Shown piece after piece: positions 10,790 through 21,078 of a DNA stretch of 64,000 nt. The DNA lies in contig NC_087079.1 of the NCBI RefSeq assembly GCF_026151205.1, positions 1,700,028 through 1,764,027 on the forward strand. The letters run 5' to 3'. Every line of letters begins with the position of its first letter. Position 1 is the first letter of the stretch. The DNA is from Bolinopsis microptera (taxonomy: Eukaryota; Ctenophora; Tentaculata; Lobata; Bolinopsidae). The position numbers and the translations under genes are program-made. The notes under the pieces are model-generated. The model saw only the letters and a program-made list of their open reading frames with translations. It was not told the origin of the DNA and made no database searches.

Positions 10790-12925
10790 ATGTCAAAGGA
10801 CACACCATCATTTGATGGGACTGGTTATAAACGGTACCGCCAGCTTGCTAAGATATGGGCAACTGTATCAACGGTGTCAGAGGAACACAAAGCAATGATA
10901 CTGATCATGTTTCTCAAAGACAAAGCATTAAACATCGCTCTAACCATAGATGAAGAACTTCTTAAGACCAAGAAGGCTGATGCTGAGCCACCTGAGACTA
11001 AAGTCGGTGTTGAGCTACTTATAGCCCAGTTAGATGAGATTTACCTAGAGAGTGATGATACTCTTGGAAAATATGAAAGATTTGAAAATTTAAAAAGAAA
11101 CTCAGAACAGAGAATGACTGAGTTTATCCTGATTTTCGAGAGTCTAGAACGAGAACTGAAGACAGAAGGAGTGACACTTCCTGAACTAGTGCTGGCCTAT
11201 AAATTACTAAAAGCTGCCAATCTGTCCAATGCAGATGAGAAGTTAGCTAGAGCCACCTGCACAGCTATGACAATGGAAGATATGAAGAAATCACTCATGA
11301 GATTGGCTGATTCCCAACTCAATAAATCCAAAGTAGAAGAATCTGACAGTCTTCCTATTAAAGTGAAAGCAGAGCCATGCTATCTAGCTTTAGACAATAG
11401 AAAACTTCCAACAGAAGCTGGTAAAAAAGAGACAACAGACTCAAATACTCTCCCAGAAGAGCAAATAATGTTCAATAGGAACAGAACTGGAAACAATGTT
11501 AGAGGAAAACAGAGACCTTTTGGTCAGAGGAATGACAACAGACAGGTTTGCTACGGGTGCTACTCTCCAGGACACTGGATCAGAGACTGCCCTCTTAGAG
11601 CTCCTTTCAGACAGCCGATGAACTTCCAAAGGCCGCCTTACCAGCAACACACCATGCCTAATAACCAACACTCAGGCTACAGACAAGGACCGCCCAACCC
11701 AGCCAATTACAACCAGCAGATTCCTTATTATCTGTCAGACATGATTCCCAACAATAAGGAGTTTTACGGATACAACCAAGAATACTATGAAGAACCTATG
11801 CCTACAGTGAAACCCATATTCTTCCAATGGAACGTCCGTCAAGAAGAAGAAGCTGCTTTTCTAGCCGGAGAAACTGTCAATAAAGCTTTGTTAGACTCAG
11901 GAGCAAGTAGAACAGTAGCCGGGGAAAACTGGTATTCATGCTTTCTAGATTCTCTAGATGACGAGACAAGAAGCACTGTTAAAGAATTCCCAGCAGAAAT
12001 CATCTTTAGATTTGGAGTAGGAACCCTAGAATCTTCTAAGAAAGTGATCATCCCAGTCACAATTTGTACCCACAAAATTCGGCTTGAAGTACACATCGTT
12101 AACAGTGACATACCTCTTCTATTATCTTTGAAGTCAATGAAGTGCATGGGAGTACAACTTAATTTCGAGACAGACACCATTACCATCCGTGGAGAAGATT
12201 ACAAGCTAGAGTTGACTAAATCAGGTCACTATGCGATCCCAATCCAGGAAGAAAACGTGATGGTTCCAAAACAAGAAGCAGATAAGCAGATGAATAGTAA
12301 AGAGAGATCTCAAGCCAGAGCTCAAGAAACAAACTCTGATCATAATTCTACTCTAAGAGACTTCAACATTCCAAATCTTGATCCTGAAGAGATAAGTGCT
12401 CAAGTAAAACCTGAGATCCAAACCATTACTAGAACGACAGATCAAGAAGAACCACAGGAAACAACAAACAACCTACCTGGTGGAACTGCAGAGCCTACAA
12501 TAGTTGAAGTTAAAGACACTCCAGAAACAACTATTGAGAGAACTACTGAAGAAGTGGAACAAACAAAGAAACCTCCAAAGGCAAGGAAACCTATGAAGAA
12601 AAATGAAGGCTTGATAACTGCAGTAATTGAAGGAGACACAGTGGTATTCCAAGAACCTGATTCGGATACATGGCACAAAGTTCAGCTTAAGTCTAGAGGA
12701 TACACTGTCAACAGCATGAACAAGAACTACTGGAATGTCATTTCAGAAGACGGAAGTTTTTCCGGGGTCAATTTAGACAAAGTAGACTGGCTACTTGAGA
12801 AAGACCCTCCTGAACCTCCTCCCATAGCTGAACCCAATGGAAATGAAGAGAGTATCAAGTTTGCCGAGATGATGTCTGAAGAAGTTTTTGTCCTGAGAAC
12901 AGTGCCAAGCACATACTACAACTAG
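10790..12925 (+). CDS. Gag-protease polyprotein of the copia-like element
   Basis: A 711-residue ORF; the first ATG is at 10790. Residues ~1-200 look like a copia-type capsid (UBN2-like, with SDDTLGKYERFENLK and a following helix-rich stretch). Residues ~253-266 are a CCHC zinc knuckle (CYGCYSPGHWIRDC). Residues ~360-460 are an aspartic protease with LLDSGASRTV, in which DSG is the catalytic triad. Residues ~490-600 are a low-complexity Thr/Glu/Pro linker. Residues ~605-675 (VVFQEPDSDTWHKVQLKSRG and what follows) resemble the small domain normally found after the integrase core in aquatic-invertebrate copia polyproteins; that last call is from memory and is an inference. The integrase core, RT and RNase H that would normally be encoded are missing, with no broken remnant visible. 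Confidence 0.85.
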   Translation: MSKDTPSFDGTGYKRYRQLAKIWATVSTVSEEHKAMILIMFLKDKALNIALTIDEELLKTKKADAEPPETKVGVELLIAQLDEIYLESDDTLGKYERFENLKRNSEQRMTEFILIFESLERELKTEGVTLPELVLAYKLLKAANLSNADEKLARATCTAMTMEDMKKSLMRLADSQLNKSKVEESDSLPIKVKAEPCYLALDNRKLPTEAGKKETTDSNTLPEEQIMFNRNRTGNNVRGKQRPFGQRNDNRQVCYGCYSPGHWIRDCPLRAPFRQPMNFQRPPYQQHTMPNNQHSGYRQGPPNPANYNQQIPYYLSDMIPNNKEFYGYNQEYYEEPMPTVKPIFFQWNVRQEEEAAFLAGETVNKALLDSGASRTVAGENWYSCFLDSLDDETRSTVKEFPAEIIFRFGVGTLESSKKVIIPVTICTHKIRLEVHIVNSDIPLLLSLKSMKCMGVQLNFETDTITIRGEDYKLELTKSGHYAIPIQEENVMVPKQEADKQMNSKERSQARAQETNSDHNSTLRDFNIPNLDPEEISAQVKPEIQTITRTTDQEEPQETTNNLPGGTAEPTIVEVKDTPETTIERTTEEVEQTKKPPKARKPMKKNEGLITAVIEGDTVVFQEPDSDTWHKVQLKSRGYTVNSMNKNYWNVISEDGSFSGVNLDKVDWLLEKDPPEPPPIAEPNGNEESIKFAEMMSEEVFVLRTVPSTYYN

Positions 12926-13393
12926 ACTGGTATTTCTGAATGTGTTAAGTTCTACCTATCTTGAGTGTTTCTCTATATTTTTGTCTGGGCAGTCTGTTTA
13001 GAGAGAAGTATAGGATTAAGGATGAAAGCATCCTTTGTGAGGACTGAGGATTGAGAAATTAGGCTACAGATATTAAAGGTTTGCAGTTTACTACAAACTG
13101 ACCTGGACCCGACGGAGTAGGCTCTTGAGACTTGAGAACTCACCATACTTCAGAATGCCTTTTAACATTGTAATGAACAAAATTTTATAACATTTTAATG
13201 GACATTGTTAAATTATTAATTTATTCAATATTTAGCTTATTCTTCTAAGTTGTTTTTTTTAACAAGCCTTTTATACTTTTGAATCGATGTTGTTGTTGTT
13301 TTAGACTTTTGAATTGATTTATCTATCACAGTTAGTAGTTCCATACCTCTGGGGTTTTAACTTTTATATTTTAGACTTAGATAGGGTGGAGAT
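12926..13393 (+). other. 3' non-coding internal region of the LTR element with polypurine tract
   Basis: About 470 bp with no ORF. The polypurine-rich AGGGTGGAGA at 13383-13392 lies one base before the right LTR and is the likely plus-strand primer. Confidence 0.7.
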
Positions 13394-13646
13394 TGTTCTA
13401 ACCAATCTTTCCCCTTTAGCAAGATCACCCTGAACTCTACTGTGGTGAGTAGAGTGTTACACTTTGTAACTGTGCTTAGCTTTTCCTAGTATAGTTTTCA
13501 GTTAATCTTTCTAGTAAGATAGGAACTGTTATTGATATTTCTAATTGCATTTATTCCATAATGTATTGCATTACAAATTATATACGTTTTCAGATAGATT
13601 GATAACAACCATCGTGATTTCATTGCATACATCAGAGCAATAAACA
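13394..13646 (+). repeat. Right LTR (253 bp)
   Basis: Reads identical to the left LTR over 253 bp. It is followed by the second GTAAG copy at 13647-13651. Confidence 0.95.
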
Positions 13647-13651
13647 GTAAG

Positions 13652-14027
13652 AGTATTTCATGCTCAAGCTCCTTCCAATAAGGCTCTAGGATCTCCAACC
13701 ACTATGTACAATAGCCACGAGAGACAGAAAAAGAATTTATACAATAAAAGGATTGTAGAAGTGGAACATGGGACGTTTACACCGATAGTCCTATCAACCA
13801 CTGGGGGTATGGGAAGGGAAGCTAATAAGTTCTTCAAGAAATTAGCGGAAAAACTTTCTAGGAAATCAGGCCAACGATATAGTGAGGCAATGACATTTAT
13901 TAGGAAGAGAGTAAGATTTGACCTTTTGAGAACAACAGTCATAGCTCTTAGAGGAGAGAGAGGGTTAAAAAGTAGTAGTGCAGTAAAAATAGAAGAATTA
14001 GATATAAATTTGGAGCCAGTTCTTTAA
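13652..14027 (+). CDS. Retroelement ORF, 3' part (displaced by the LTR insertion)
   Basis: If the LTR element and one GTAAG copy are disregarded, the frame of 7636-10448 continues here without interruption to TAA at 14025-14027. The lengths add to 1063 codons including the stop. The segment carries the conserved tail of this element family: a VEHGTFTPIVLSTTGGMG motif and then a basic KFFKKLAEKLSRKSGQRYS block. It has no start of its own in frame near the junction except the ATG at 13704, so in its present state it is probably untranslated. Confidence 0.8.
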
Positions 14028-14287
14028 ACTGGCTTACTTAAAGGGTGTTTATAAATTTTATGTAGTTTTCTATTGCATTTATATTGAATTTTTATATAGG
14101 GTAATTGTTATATTATGTGTATATTGTTTGAATTTCTTCTTTCTCTAACTTACAACTTTCAAATTAACCAGTGGTCTGACAAATTATGAATCAGATATGT
14201 TTGAGCTGCAGATCCGGTCTCAATCTTGTTTCAAGCTACAAAATATGTAGTTAGACTGTAATTCAGATTAAAAATCTTTAGAAGTAG

Positions 14288-14443
14288 TTTCTTCCAGAGC
14301 GAGTTATTCCTCACTGGAACAAACTTCCTTCTAAGGTCGCGAATTCAGAAAATGTTGCGAGTTCTAAAATTAAGCTGGAGGAGTTTATGAAAACATTTAT
14401 TGTTGATTTGTTAAACAACAATAATTATTCCTGGAAAGTATGA
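14288..14443 (+). pseudogene. Short LINE ORF2 C-terminal scrap
   Basis: The frame beginning at 14288 reads FLPERVIPHWNKLPSKV and ends SWKV-stop at 14441-14443. RVIxxWNxLP is the hallmark near the C-terminus of CR1/L2-type ORF2 proteins. Only about 51 residues remain, so it is a severely 5'-truncated insertion. Confidence 0.6.
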
Positions 14444-14896
14444 TCAGGAGAAGTTAATCCTAAAAGGAAGTGATGGCCTTAAAAATGAAAATAAACAACA
14501 ATTATCTTGTGTTTTATTTTTTGCACATAGCGTGATGATACTTTGTAGAGATGTGTAATGATGTGATGTCACAATTTTCACTTTAATTTACTTCACCTGA
14601 ATCATTGAATGTGTGTTGATGGACCAACGTAGGACTGGACTCAAAACTGCATCTGTAGTCCTTTGTCATATTTCATTTCTAAATATCGATACCCCTGATT
14701 AATCTTGGTCACACCCATCTTTCCAAGGCCTTAGTTGCAAAGCTAAATTAGCTCCTTTCTCCAGGCACAGTTATTTCTACCTCGATGTAAAACATTCTTA
14801 ATGGTTATGGAGTTCAACACCACTTGAAGCATAAAAATAGAGAAGTAGAACTAAAATTCAATTCAATTCATCCAATTAATTAATTCAATTAATCTT

Positions 14897-15133
14897 GGGG
14901 GGGGGGGGGGGGGGGTCCAACTACATTTTTGTAATGGCCACCAGATTTTTTGCCAAATGTACATGTACTAAAATGTACAAAATATGTTTTTTTCCTGTTT
15001 GGCCACCAGATTTTTGCCAAATGTACATGTACAAAAATGTACAAAATATGTTTTTTCCTGTTTTTCCTGTTCTGTTTCCAGGGATTTTTTGTACATTTTT
15101 TATGACCAAAAATGTACTTGGACCCCCCCCCCC
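14897..15133. mobile_element. Miniature element with poly-G/poly-C inverted ends
   Basis: The element starts with 19 G then TCCAACTACATTTTTG, and ends CAAAAATGTACTTGGA plus 11 C, so its ends are inverted repeats. TAATCTT occurs on both sides (14890-14896 and 15134-15140) and looks like a 7-bp target duplication. Inside, a ~60-bp unit beginning GGCCACCAGATTTTT occurs twice in tandem. It encodes no transposase. The ORFs on both strands are by-products of the repeats. Confidence 0.7.
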
Positions 15134-15140
15134 TAATCTT

Positions 15141-15961
15141 ATGAGTCTAAACTGAAACGATCTGGAACTCAGTGGTGTAACAGTGCATGTTAACGCCCCC
15201 AACTTCTCCCCTCCATTCCGCTTCAGCATCCCACTCTTAAAGTGCAAAATTTAAATTGGACAAATTAGGAGATTTTAGAGGATAAAATGTCTGTACTAGA
15301 AAAATGTGTTTCTAGTGCAAAGCGTGAAATTTTGCTAGTACTTTAGTTAAGTTTTTGTAAATTGTCCCACATTCAAACAACGATTTGGCGCCCCTGGCCC
15401 CCAAGGTGGCACCTAGTCTAGGGAATAGCTATGGATCCATTGGATCTATGCGATCTCCTCGACTCAGCCGAATGATAGGAAGCTTGATTGAGGGTTAAAT
15501 GAGGAGGGGTACCTGTTAAAAGTTCAGGAGGCCACCCTTTGTTGGCCACTGGCGCCACTGCTAGAACTACTGGAGAAAAATGAAGGAAAGAATATTTAGA
15601 TTGAAAGGAACAAAAGCAATCCATATCTGCTGATCATTGATCTTGCTTTGTTTATCTTTTTTTTAATTACGGGCACAAAGAAGCATTAGTAGCAATTGTG
15701 TCCTTTACCCTCCTACACAATTTGAACATTTTCGTGGCTGATTCGTGTGATAATTGAACCACGTCAGACTTAATATGTATTTAGTACAACAATTCAGTAA
15801 GTTATCTTTTCCATTTTCGTGTACACTGTACAGTGTATTAAATTTTGTTTTATTAAATTCAAACAATTTTTAATAGGTTGTCAAGTTTTCAATGTGAGCT
15901 GCTTAAAGAAGATAACTTCAATAAGACACGACGGTGCAACTGAATTATATCTAAAGATAAC
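15141..15961. other. Intergenic, upstream flank of MED20
   Basis: No gene seen. An 11-A/T-rich run and several TATA-like stretches occur, but no core promoter can be fixed. The MED20 start lies at 15962. Confidence 0.4.
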
Positions 15962-18900
15962 ATGGGAGTTTCTTTGTAAGTGAATTATACGATGTTGTTA
16001 GAATTTTATCTTAAAAGTATTCACTGTACTGGGACAAGGACCAGAGTGCAATTAACTTTGAACATGATGTGTAAAATTTAGTTTTCTATTTTAACTCTGT
16101 ATACATGTTTAATGTTATAAGTTATGTTTGGTCCTAAACAGTATTTAAAGTGCAGTATCCAAGAAACTGTTCAATTTAATAGTCCCCTCTTTATATTGTG
16201 TTAATCAGATCATGTTAAGAAGGCTGTGCTCTTGTCTCAGACTAGACCTTTCATCCTGAATAATTTCTATCATGATACGAAATTATAGTTCATTATTAGG
16301 TATGCCTGACAAGATTGCTCAGTTAAGATAATAAATTATGATCGTTTTAATAATTACACCTCTTGTCTTCAGTGTGTTACATTGGTATCCTCCCTCGACT
16401 CAGACATCAAGCCAAGCAGAGGAGGCCCTTCAAAACCATCTAACAAACATTGGAGCCAGCGCCAAACCACTCTTACCATGGAGAATGGACTGTGAACAGT
16501 ACACTGCTTTGCCAAACCTGTCAGGTAGCTCTCAACACTACATATTACTGCTTTGTGTCACTTTATCTTGTCTACCTTTTAAATACAGACTGTTACAGGA
16601 ATTACTAGAGTTGCAAACTTAGATGGTAGAATAACGCAGAGCACAATAGATGTTGTAATGACTAACTGTTACTCTAATTTCATAGAGTGTAAAGTACTTG
16701 ATGATAGAATAGGAGATCACCAAGCTCTCAAATGTGTTCTCGACTTTAAAGTAAATAAAGCTAGTAAATTCCAGAAGGTCCTTATCAGAGACCACTCCTT
16801 AAACAATCTAAAAGCCTTAAGCTATTTTCTGGGATCCTGCAGTAACTACAGTAATATTCTAAGCTGTACTAATGTAGACCATGCGCTAGATGGACTTAAT
16901 CATCACATCCAGGAATCGTATGATAATTACTGTCCACCTAAACAGATTAAATGTAATAGTAACTTTCTTTGTAATCCCTCTAAAGTACTGTTGGCAGAAA
17001 TACGGAAGAAGAAGATGCTTTTCAGAAAGTATAAAAAGCGTTTAGGACAATTAAACAAATTCAAGTGTAAGTGTATTAATGGAATATGTAACTGCAGAAA
17101 AAGTGAACTACATAAGAAATGCTCTACTTCGTGGGATAACTATCGTCCCCAAAGAAACTATGTGACAAAATTATCCAAAGAAAACAGACGTACAAATATT
17201 GTTCAGGACCTTACTGTGAAAAGTGCAAAAAACGATTTGAAAGGTATTTGGAAAACTATCAAACATGCTTCAAACTTACCTGGAAAAATAAGTAGTTCTT
17301 CCCCAAGCAACTTAAATGTTAACGGAGTTAACCTGCATTTTGCCACAGTTGGTACAATATTACAAGAATCAATTAAGGAAAAGGATTCAGACGACTTTCT
17401 AGAATATATGCCGCCTCCACCAGAGTGTAAACTCTCTGTATTCGAAGAGGTGACTGTTGAACAAGTAAAAGAATATATACTCAGTATACCATCAGATAAA
17501 TCTATTAACGATATCATGCCTATTAAAGTATATAAGTATATTATTCCCCAAATCATCGATCCAGTAGCTCATATTATAAACCTTAGTATGAAAAGTGGAA
17601 CAATGCCGTTGGCATGTAAAATTGCATCAGTCACTCCAATTCTTAAAACTGGTGACCCTAATGATCCAAATAACTACCGGCCAATATCCATACTCCCCCT
17701 ACTTGGAAAATGCATAGAATATTTTGTTAACCAACAGCTCACAGAGTATGTTGAAACAAATAAACTGCTTACCAACAATCAGTATGGATTTAGAAAAGAT
17801 CATTCCACCACTTTTCTAATGCTTAATCTATTTGATAAAATATTTACGTCTAAGGAATCACAGAAGAAACCTGCAATTGTATTCTTAGATATTAAAAAGG
17901 CCTTTGACACAGTAAGCCATAATATTTTATTGAAAAAACTTAAGTATTATGGAGTTGATGGCTTTTTCATAAAGTGGTTCCAAAGCTACCTTGGGGACAG
18001 AAAGCAGCACACCAAAATACGTGGTAATGTAAGCACATCACTCCCTGTTAAAACAGGTGTGCCACAGGGTAGCATATTAGGACCAATTCTATTTAGTTTA
18101 TTCATAAATGATCTCAGTAGAAATTGCACACAATCTACTGTTTACTTATTTGCAGATGACAGTGCACTATATTTTGATAACATTTCCCGAAGCATATATA
18201 TGAAAATGTAATCAGGGATATGAAAATTGTGTATGAATGGCTTAGAATCAACAAGCTGAGACTAAATGCTGCAAAATCTTCATTCATTGTATTTGATAGA
18301 TATCCTAATCTGGACACGTTGTCAATCCCTCTGGATTTGGAAAAAGAATGCCTTTTTATAGAAGAAACTAAATCTCAAAAATATTTAGGTCTCATGATAG
18401 ACAATTTATTGAACTTTCAAGACCATATTGATTATGTGAAATCAAAAATTGCTAAAAGAATAGGGGCATTATACAGGTCGAAAAATCTTCTTCCACTGAA
18501 ATATAGAAAAATGTTTGTAAATGCTCTTATGCTCCCCCAATTTGACTACCTGGATATAATATGGTCTAGGGCTGCCAAAACCAAACTTAATTCTCTTGAT
18601 ATATTATACAAGAAAGTAGCAAAAATTGCACTGGATGTTCATTGGCAGGAACCATCAGTAAATGTATATCGAAATATGAAGTGGTTACCCTTACACTTAA
18701 GACGACAACTCCATCTATCAACGTATATGTATAAAATTCTTAATGAGGCTGCACCATCATCATTCACCGGTAAATTTTCTTATGTATCCGGAGGATCACG
18801 TGATGCTGAGAGGTGCAACCTTTATATTCACAAATCCAGGACACACAAAACCTTTACATATTTAGGTGCAAAATGTTGGAATACAATTCCAGAGAACATA

Positions 18901-20297
18901 AGGACTATAGAATGTAGTGTAAATTTCTCACAATGTATGAAATCTAAATTTATGTCAGATGTAATTCAAGGAGTCTCATCCTATGAAATAAACAATAGTT
19001 TCGACTATTTCTACACTCTAGCTATGTGACAACTGAAACAATTTTTAAGGTGCTGGAGTTTTTGTCGGGTGGAAAGGCCCCCTGCGTTATATGACCTATT
19101 TTCAGAAGTATAGAACTTTAAACATCTCCTTTATTCGTTCCCATTTGTTATCATTGCCATTCTAATGTTGTTCTATACTTCTCTGTGTATAACTGTAAAT
19201 AATATTACTTACGAAATTCCAAAGTGGGCATCTATGTAATTTTCAACATTAGTTGTTACCTTCATGCCCACAGTTCACTGTTAAATCATATCTTATTTTA
19301 CCACTCATTAATTTATTACTTATTTTGTTTTACAATTTACATGCTATATCCTTATGTCCCTAGAAGGGTGTTCTGCTAACAGTTTTTGACTGACTTGAAT
19401 GTCCTGCACAGCAGATTGAAGCTTCTTAAATTATTTTTTATTCTTATTGTATTGCTGTGTAAATTTGATTATAATTCTAATTCTAATTCTAATTCTAATT
19501 CTATCGTAGTGTCGCTTTAATATTTACTAAATGCCTTACATAGGCATATATTTGCTTTGGTTCAACCTGTGATTTATTTAAGATGCTTGACTTGAAGCCA
19601 GTTTTATGATAATTATTAAGTGTGTGTAATTCTACACCAAATATTTCAGCACTGTCAGGAAGAAGCTTCCAGGTAATACACACATCAGAGAACGAATCAC
19701 TAAGTTTCACAATTACTGAACAAATGAATGTGCTAGTCTCAGAGAGGTCTTTTGACACAATCCTCACGAAAATGAGCGATTGTTATCAGCCAAACAAGCT
19801 CACTAGAATCGAGGCTAAGGGAAAGAAATATGAAATAGGAGATTTTGCAATCAAAGTTGGGAGTGTTTTCCTAGGACCTAACTTCAAATGCCTCGTTATA
19901 GAGGTAAATAATATATCTTATGTGCGTTCTCATATTATGAACAGTGAAACTGACAATAGACTAAATATATATTGTACACTGTAGCTGTACAAGGTGTGTT
20001 ATCGAAAAGTCTCGTAACTTCATCTCCTGACTCTAAACAATATTGAGAACATATTTTAAACTCAAACTTTGTTTTCAGGTTGAATATAAACCGAGCAGTT
20101 ACACTAAAGACACATTACCTCTTCTTCACGAGTTCCTATCAATAGTGTGCAGCAACCTAATACCCATACCAGAGAACTTGAATCAGATCACAACCCCTAT
20201 AAACACAACTTTCTACCAACTTTCAGATACCATTATTCAGTATAAGCGTGTTTTTGATGAATGTAGAAGGGTTAACCCTAACCTTGCTATGTCGTGA
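15962..20297 (+). CDS. MED20: Mediator complex subunit 20
   Basis: Four exons: 15962-15975, 16373-16524, 19650-19903 and 20079-20297. The joins keep frame and give 212 residues, the same length as the human protein. It starts MGVSF then VLHWYP, matching the MGVTCVFQW start of MED20. Exon 3 carries the fold core with FDTILTKM, KYEIGDFAIKVG and a GPNFKCLVIEVEY-type strand crossing into exon 4. MED20 is a head-module subunit of Mediator that pairs with MED18 and bridges activators to RNA polymerase II. Exon 3 has two in-frame acceptors, CAG at 19649 or CAG at 19658, differing by three residues; the shorter form would be 209 aa. Intron 2 is 3.1 kb because a LINE landed in it. All donors are GTAAGT-like or GTAGCT/GTAAAT. 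Confidence 0.9.
16590..19029 (+). pseudogene. LINE ORF2: endonuclease end + reverse transcriptase, one frameshift
   Basis: Upstream of the ATG at 16658 the frame already reads the end of an APE-type endonuclease (STIDVVMTN, then DRIGDHQAL with the catalytic His). A Cys-rich insert follows (CKCINGICNC). The RT then shows NNYRPISILPLLGK, IVFLDIKKAFDTVSHN (motif A), TGVPQGSILGPILFSLFIND (motif B) and LFADDSALY (motif C). At 18190-18202 the AT-rich run ATATATATG carries two extra bases, which moves the frame. The second frame continues from about 18205 to TGA at 19029 with the thumb and C-terminal domain (LRINKLRLNAAKS, then TYLGAKCWNTIP). Apart from this slippage the ORF is intact, so the copy is fairly young. 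Confidence 0.85.
19473..19502. repeat. (AATTCT)n tail of the LINE
   Basis: Five tandem AATTCT units directly after the LINE 3' UTR, marking the 3' end of the insertion. Confidence 0.85.
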
Positions 20298-20533
20298 GAT
20301 TTCATATTCATTTATCAGCTATTCCTTGACCTGTTTTGCTTATCAATAACTTATTTTTATGTATTTATTTTATTATTTCTATTACAGGAAACACTTTTCA
20401 TAGCGAGTTTATTATAAAATTAAAGATTCTGAAAAAACATACGTGTAAAAAATCCAAAATGATCCCTACTTGATGAAAGTCCTTGTACTAGTTGCAGAGA
20501 TCCTATTAACAATACCCTCGTCCCAAAGGTAGG

Positions 20534-21078
20534 ATGTTTGGAAGCATTCTAAGGCAGGTGACGAGGGTGAACCCCTCTAATCTGTTGATGAAACGAAGTA
20601 TCATCACTCAGACTGGAGCTATAGAGAAGATGCCCAGTGGTGTTGGCAAGATATCCCCTCTCATGGTGAGATTTTAATAGTCTGCAGGGTTTTTAGGAGA
20701 GGGTGTAGAATGTGCTTAGTACTAATTATATAAGTTGTATGAAACGTAAGACTAATTGATTCATAACAAACTAAATCATAATTGTGGACCCTGAGGGGCC
20801 GGGGGTGCCAAGTGTGAGAAGATGATTTTGGGGAAGGTAGTAAACAAACTATTAATAGGGAATAATACAATACAATATGATTTCATTATCACATTATCAC
20901 AATCACATGGAGAAATCATTGTGGCAACATGTACACTGTATAATCTATTTCCTGTCAGGTACCTGTTGTTGTTGCTGTTGGCTGCTACTGTGGTGCTAAA
21001 GCTAGCGAGTACGGTGCTTGGCTCCTCAAAGAGTTCTCCCTCTTCGAGTATGACGATGACGATGATGATGATGACTAA
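20534..21078 (+). CDS. SMDT1: Essential MCU regulator, mitochondrial (EMRE)
   Basis: Two exons, 20534-20665 and 20959-21078, joined in phase 0, give 83 residues. Residues 1-30 are basic and amphipathic, fitting a mitochondrial targeting peptide. The family signature follows: SIITQTGAI (human VIVTRSGAI), then a single membrane span starting VPVVVAVG with small residues GAKAS. A conserved amphipathic stretch AWLLKEFSLF comes next, and finally eight Asp before the stop. EMRE sits in the inner mitochondrial membrane, holds the calcium uniporter pore MCU in its conducting state, and uses the acidic tail to contact MICU1. It is found only in animals and a few relatives. It lies 236 bp downstream of MED20 on the same strand. 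The overlapping forward ORF at 20822-21121 is a different frame and not the gene. Confidence 0.88.

Larger units (their letters stand above)
10449..13646 (+). mobile_element. Young copia-like LTR retrotransposon, gag-protease only, nested in the PHD-RT element
   Basis: A complete 3198-bp insertion with TG...CA LTRs of 253 bp each, a GTAAG target duplication, a primer-binding site, one ORF and a polypurine tract. Reading by eye I find no difference between the two LTRs, so the insertion is recent. It has no reverse transcriptase, RNase H or integrase core, so it must borrow these from a full-length relative. It sits in the nuclease-like domain of the PHD-RT element and breaks that ORF. Confidence 0.92.
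16586..19502 (+). mobile_element. CR1/L2/jockey-type LINE in MED20 intron 2
   Basis: A 5'-truncated LINE in the same orientation as MED20. It begins inside the endonuclease domain, covers the RT and C-terminal domain, has a ~440-bp 3' UTR, and ends in (AATTCT)n at 19473-19502. The tail type and truncation are normal for target-primed integration. The exact 5' junction is uncertain by some tens of bases, because in-frame similarity begins just after a TAA near 16580. Confidence 0.85.

Noticed and set aside
13704-14027. Independent 107-codon gene
   Set aside because: It is the displaced 3' end of the PHD-RT retroelement ORF, in frame once the LTR insertion is taken into account.
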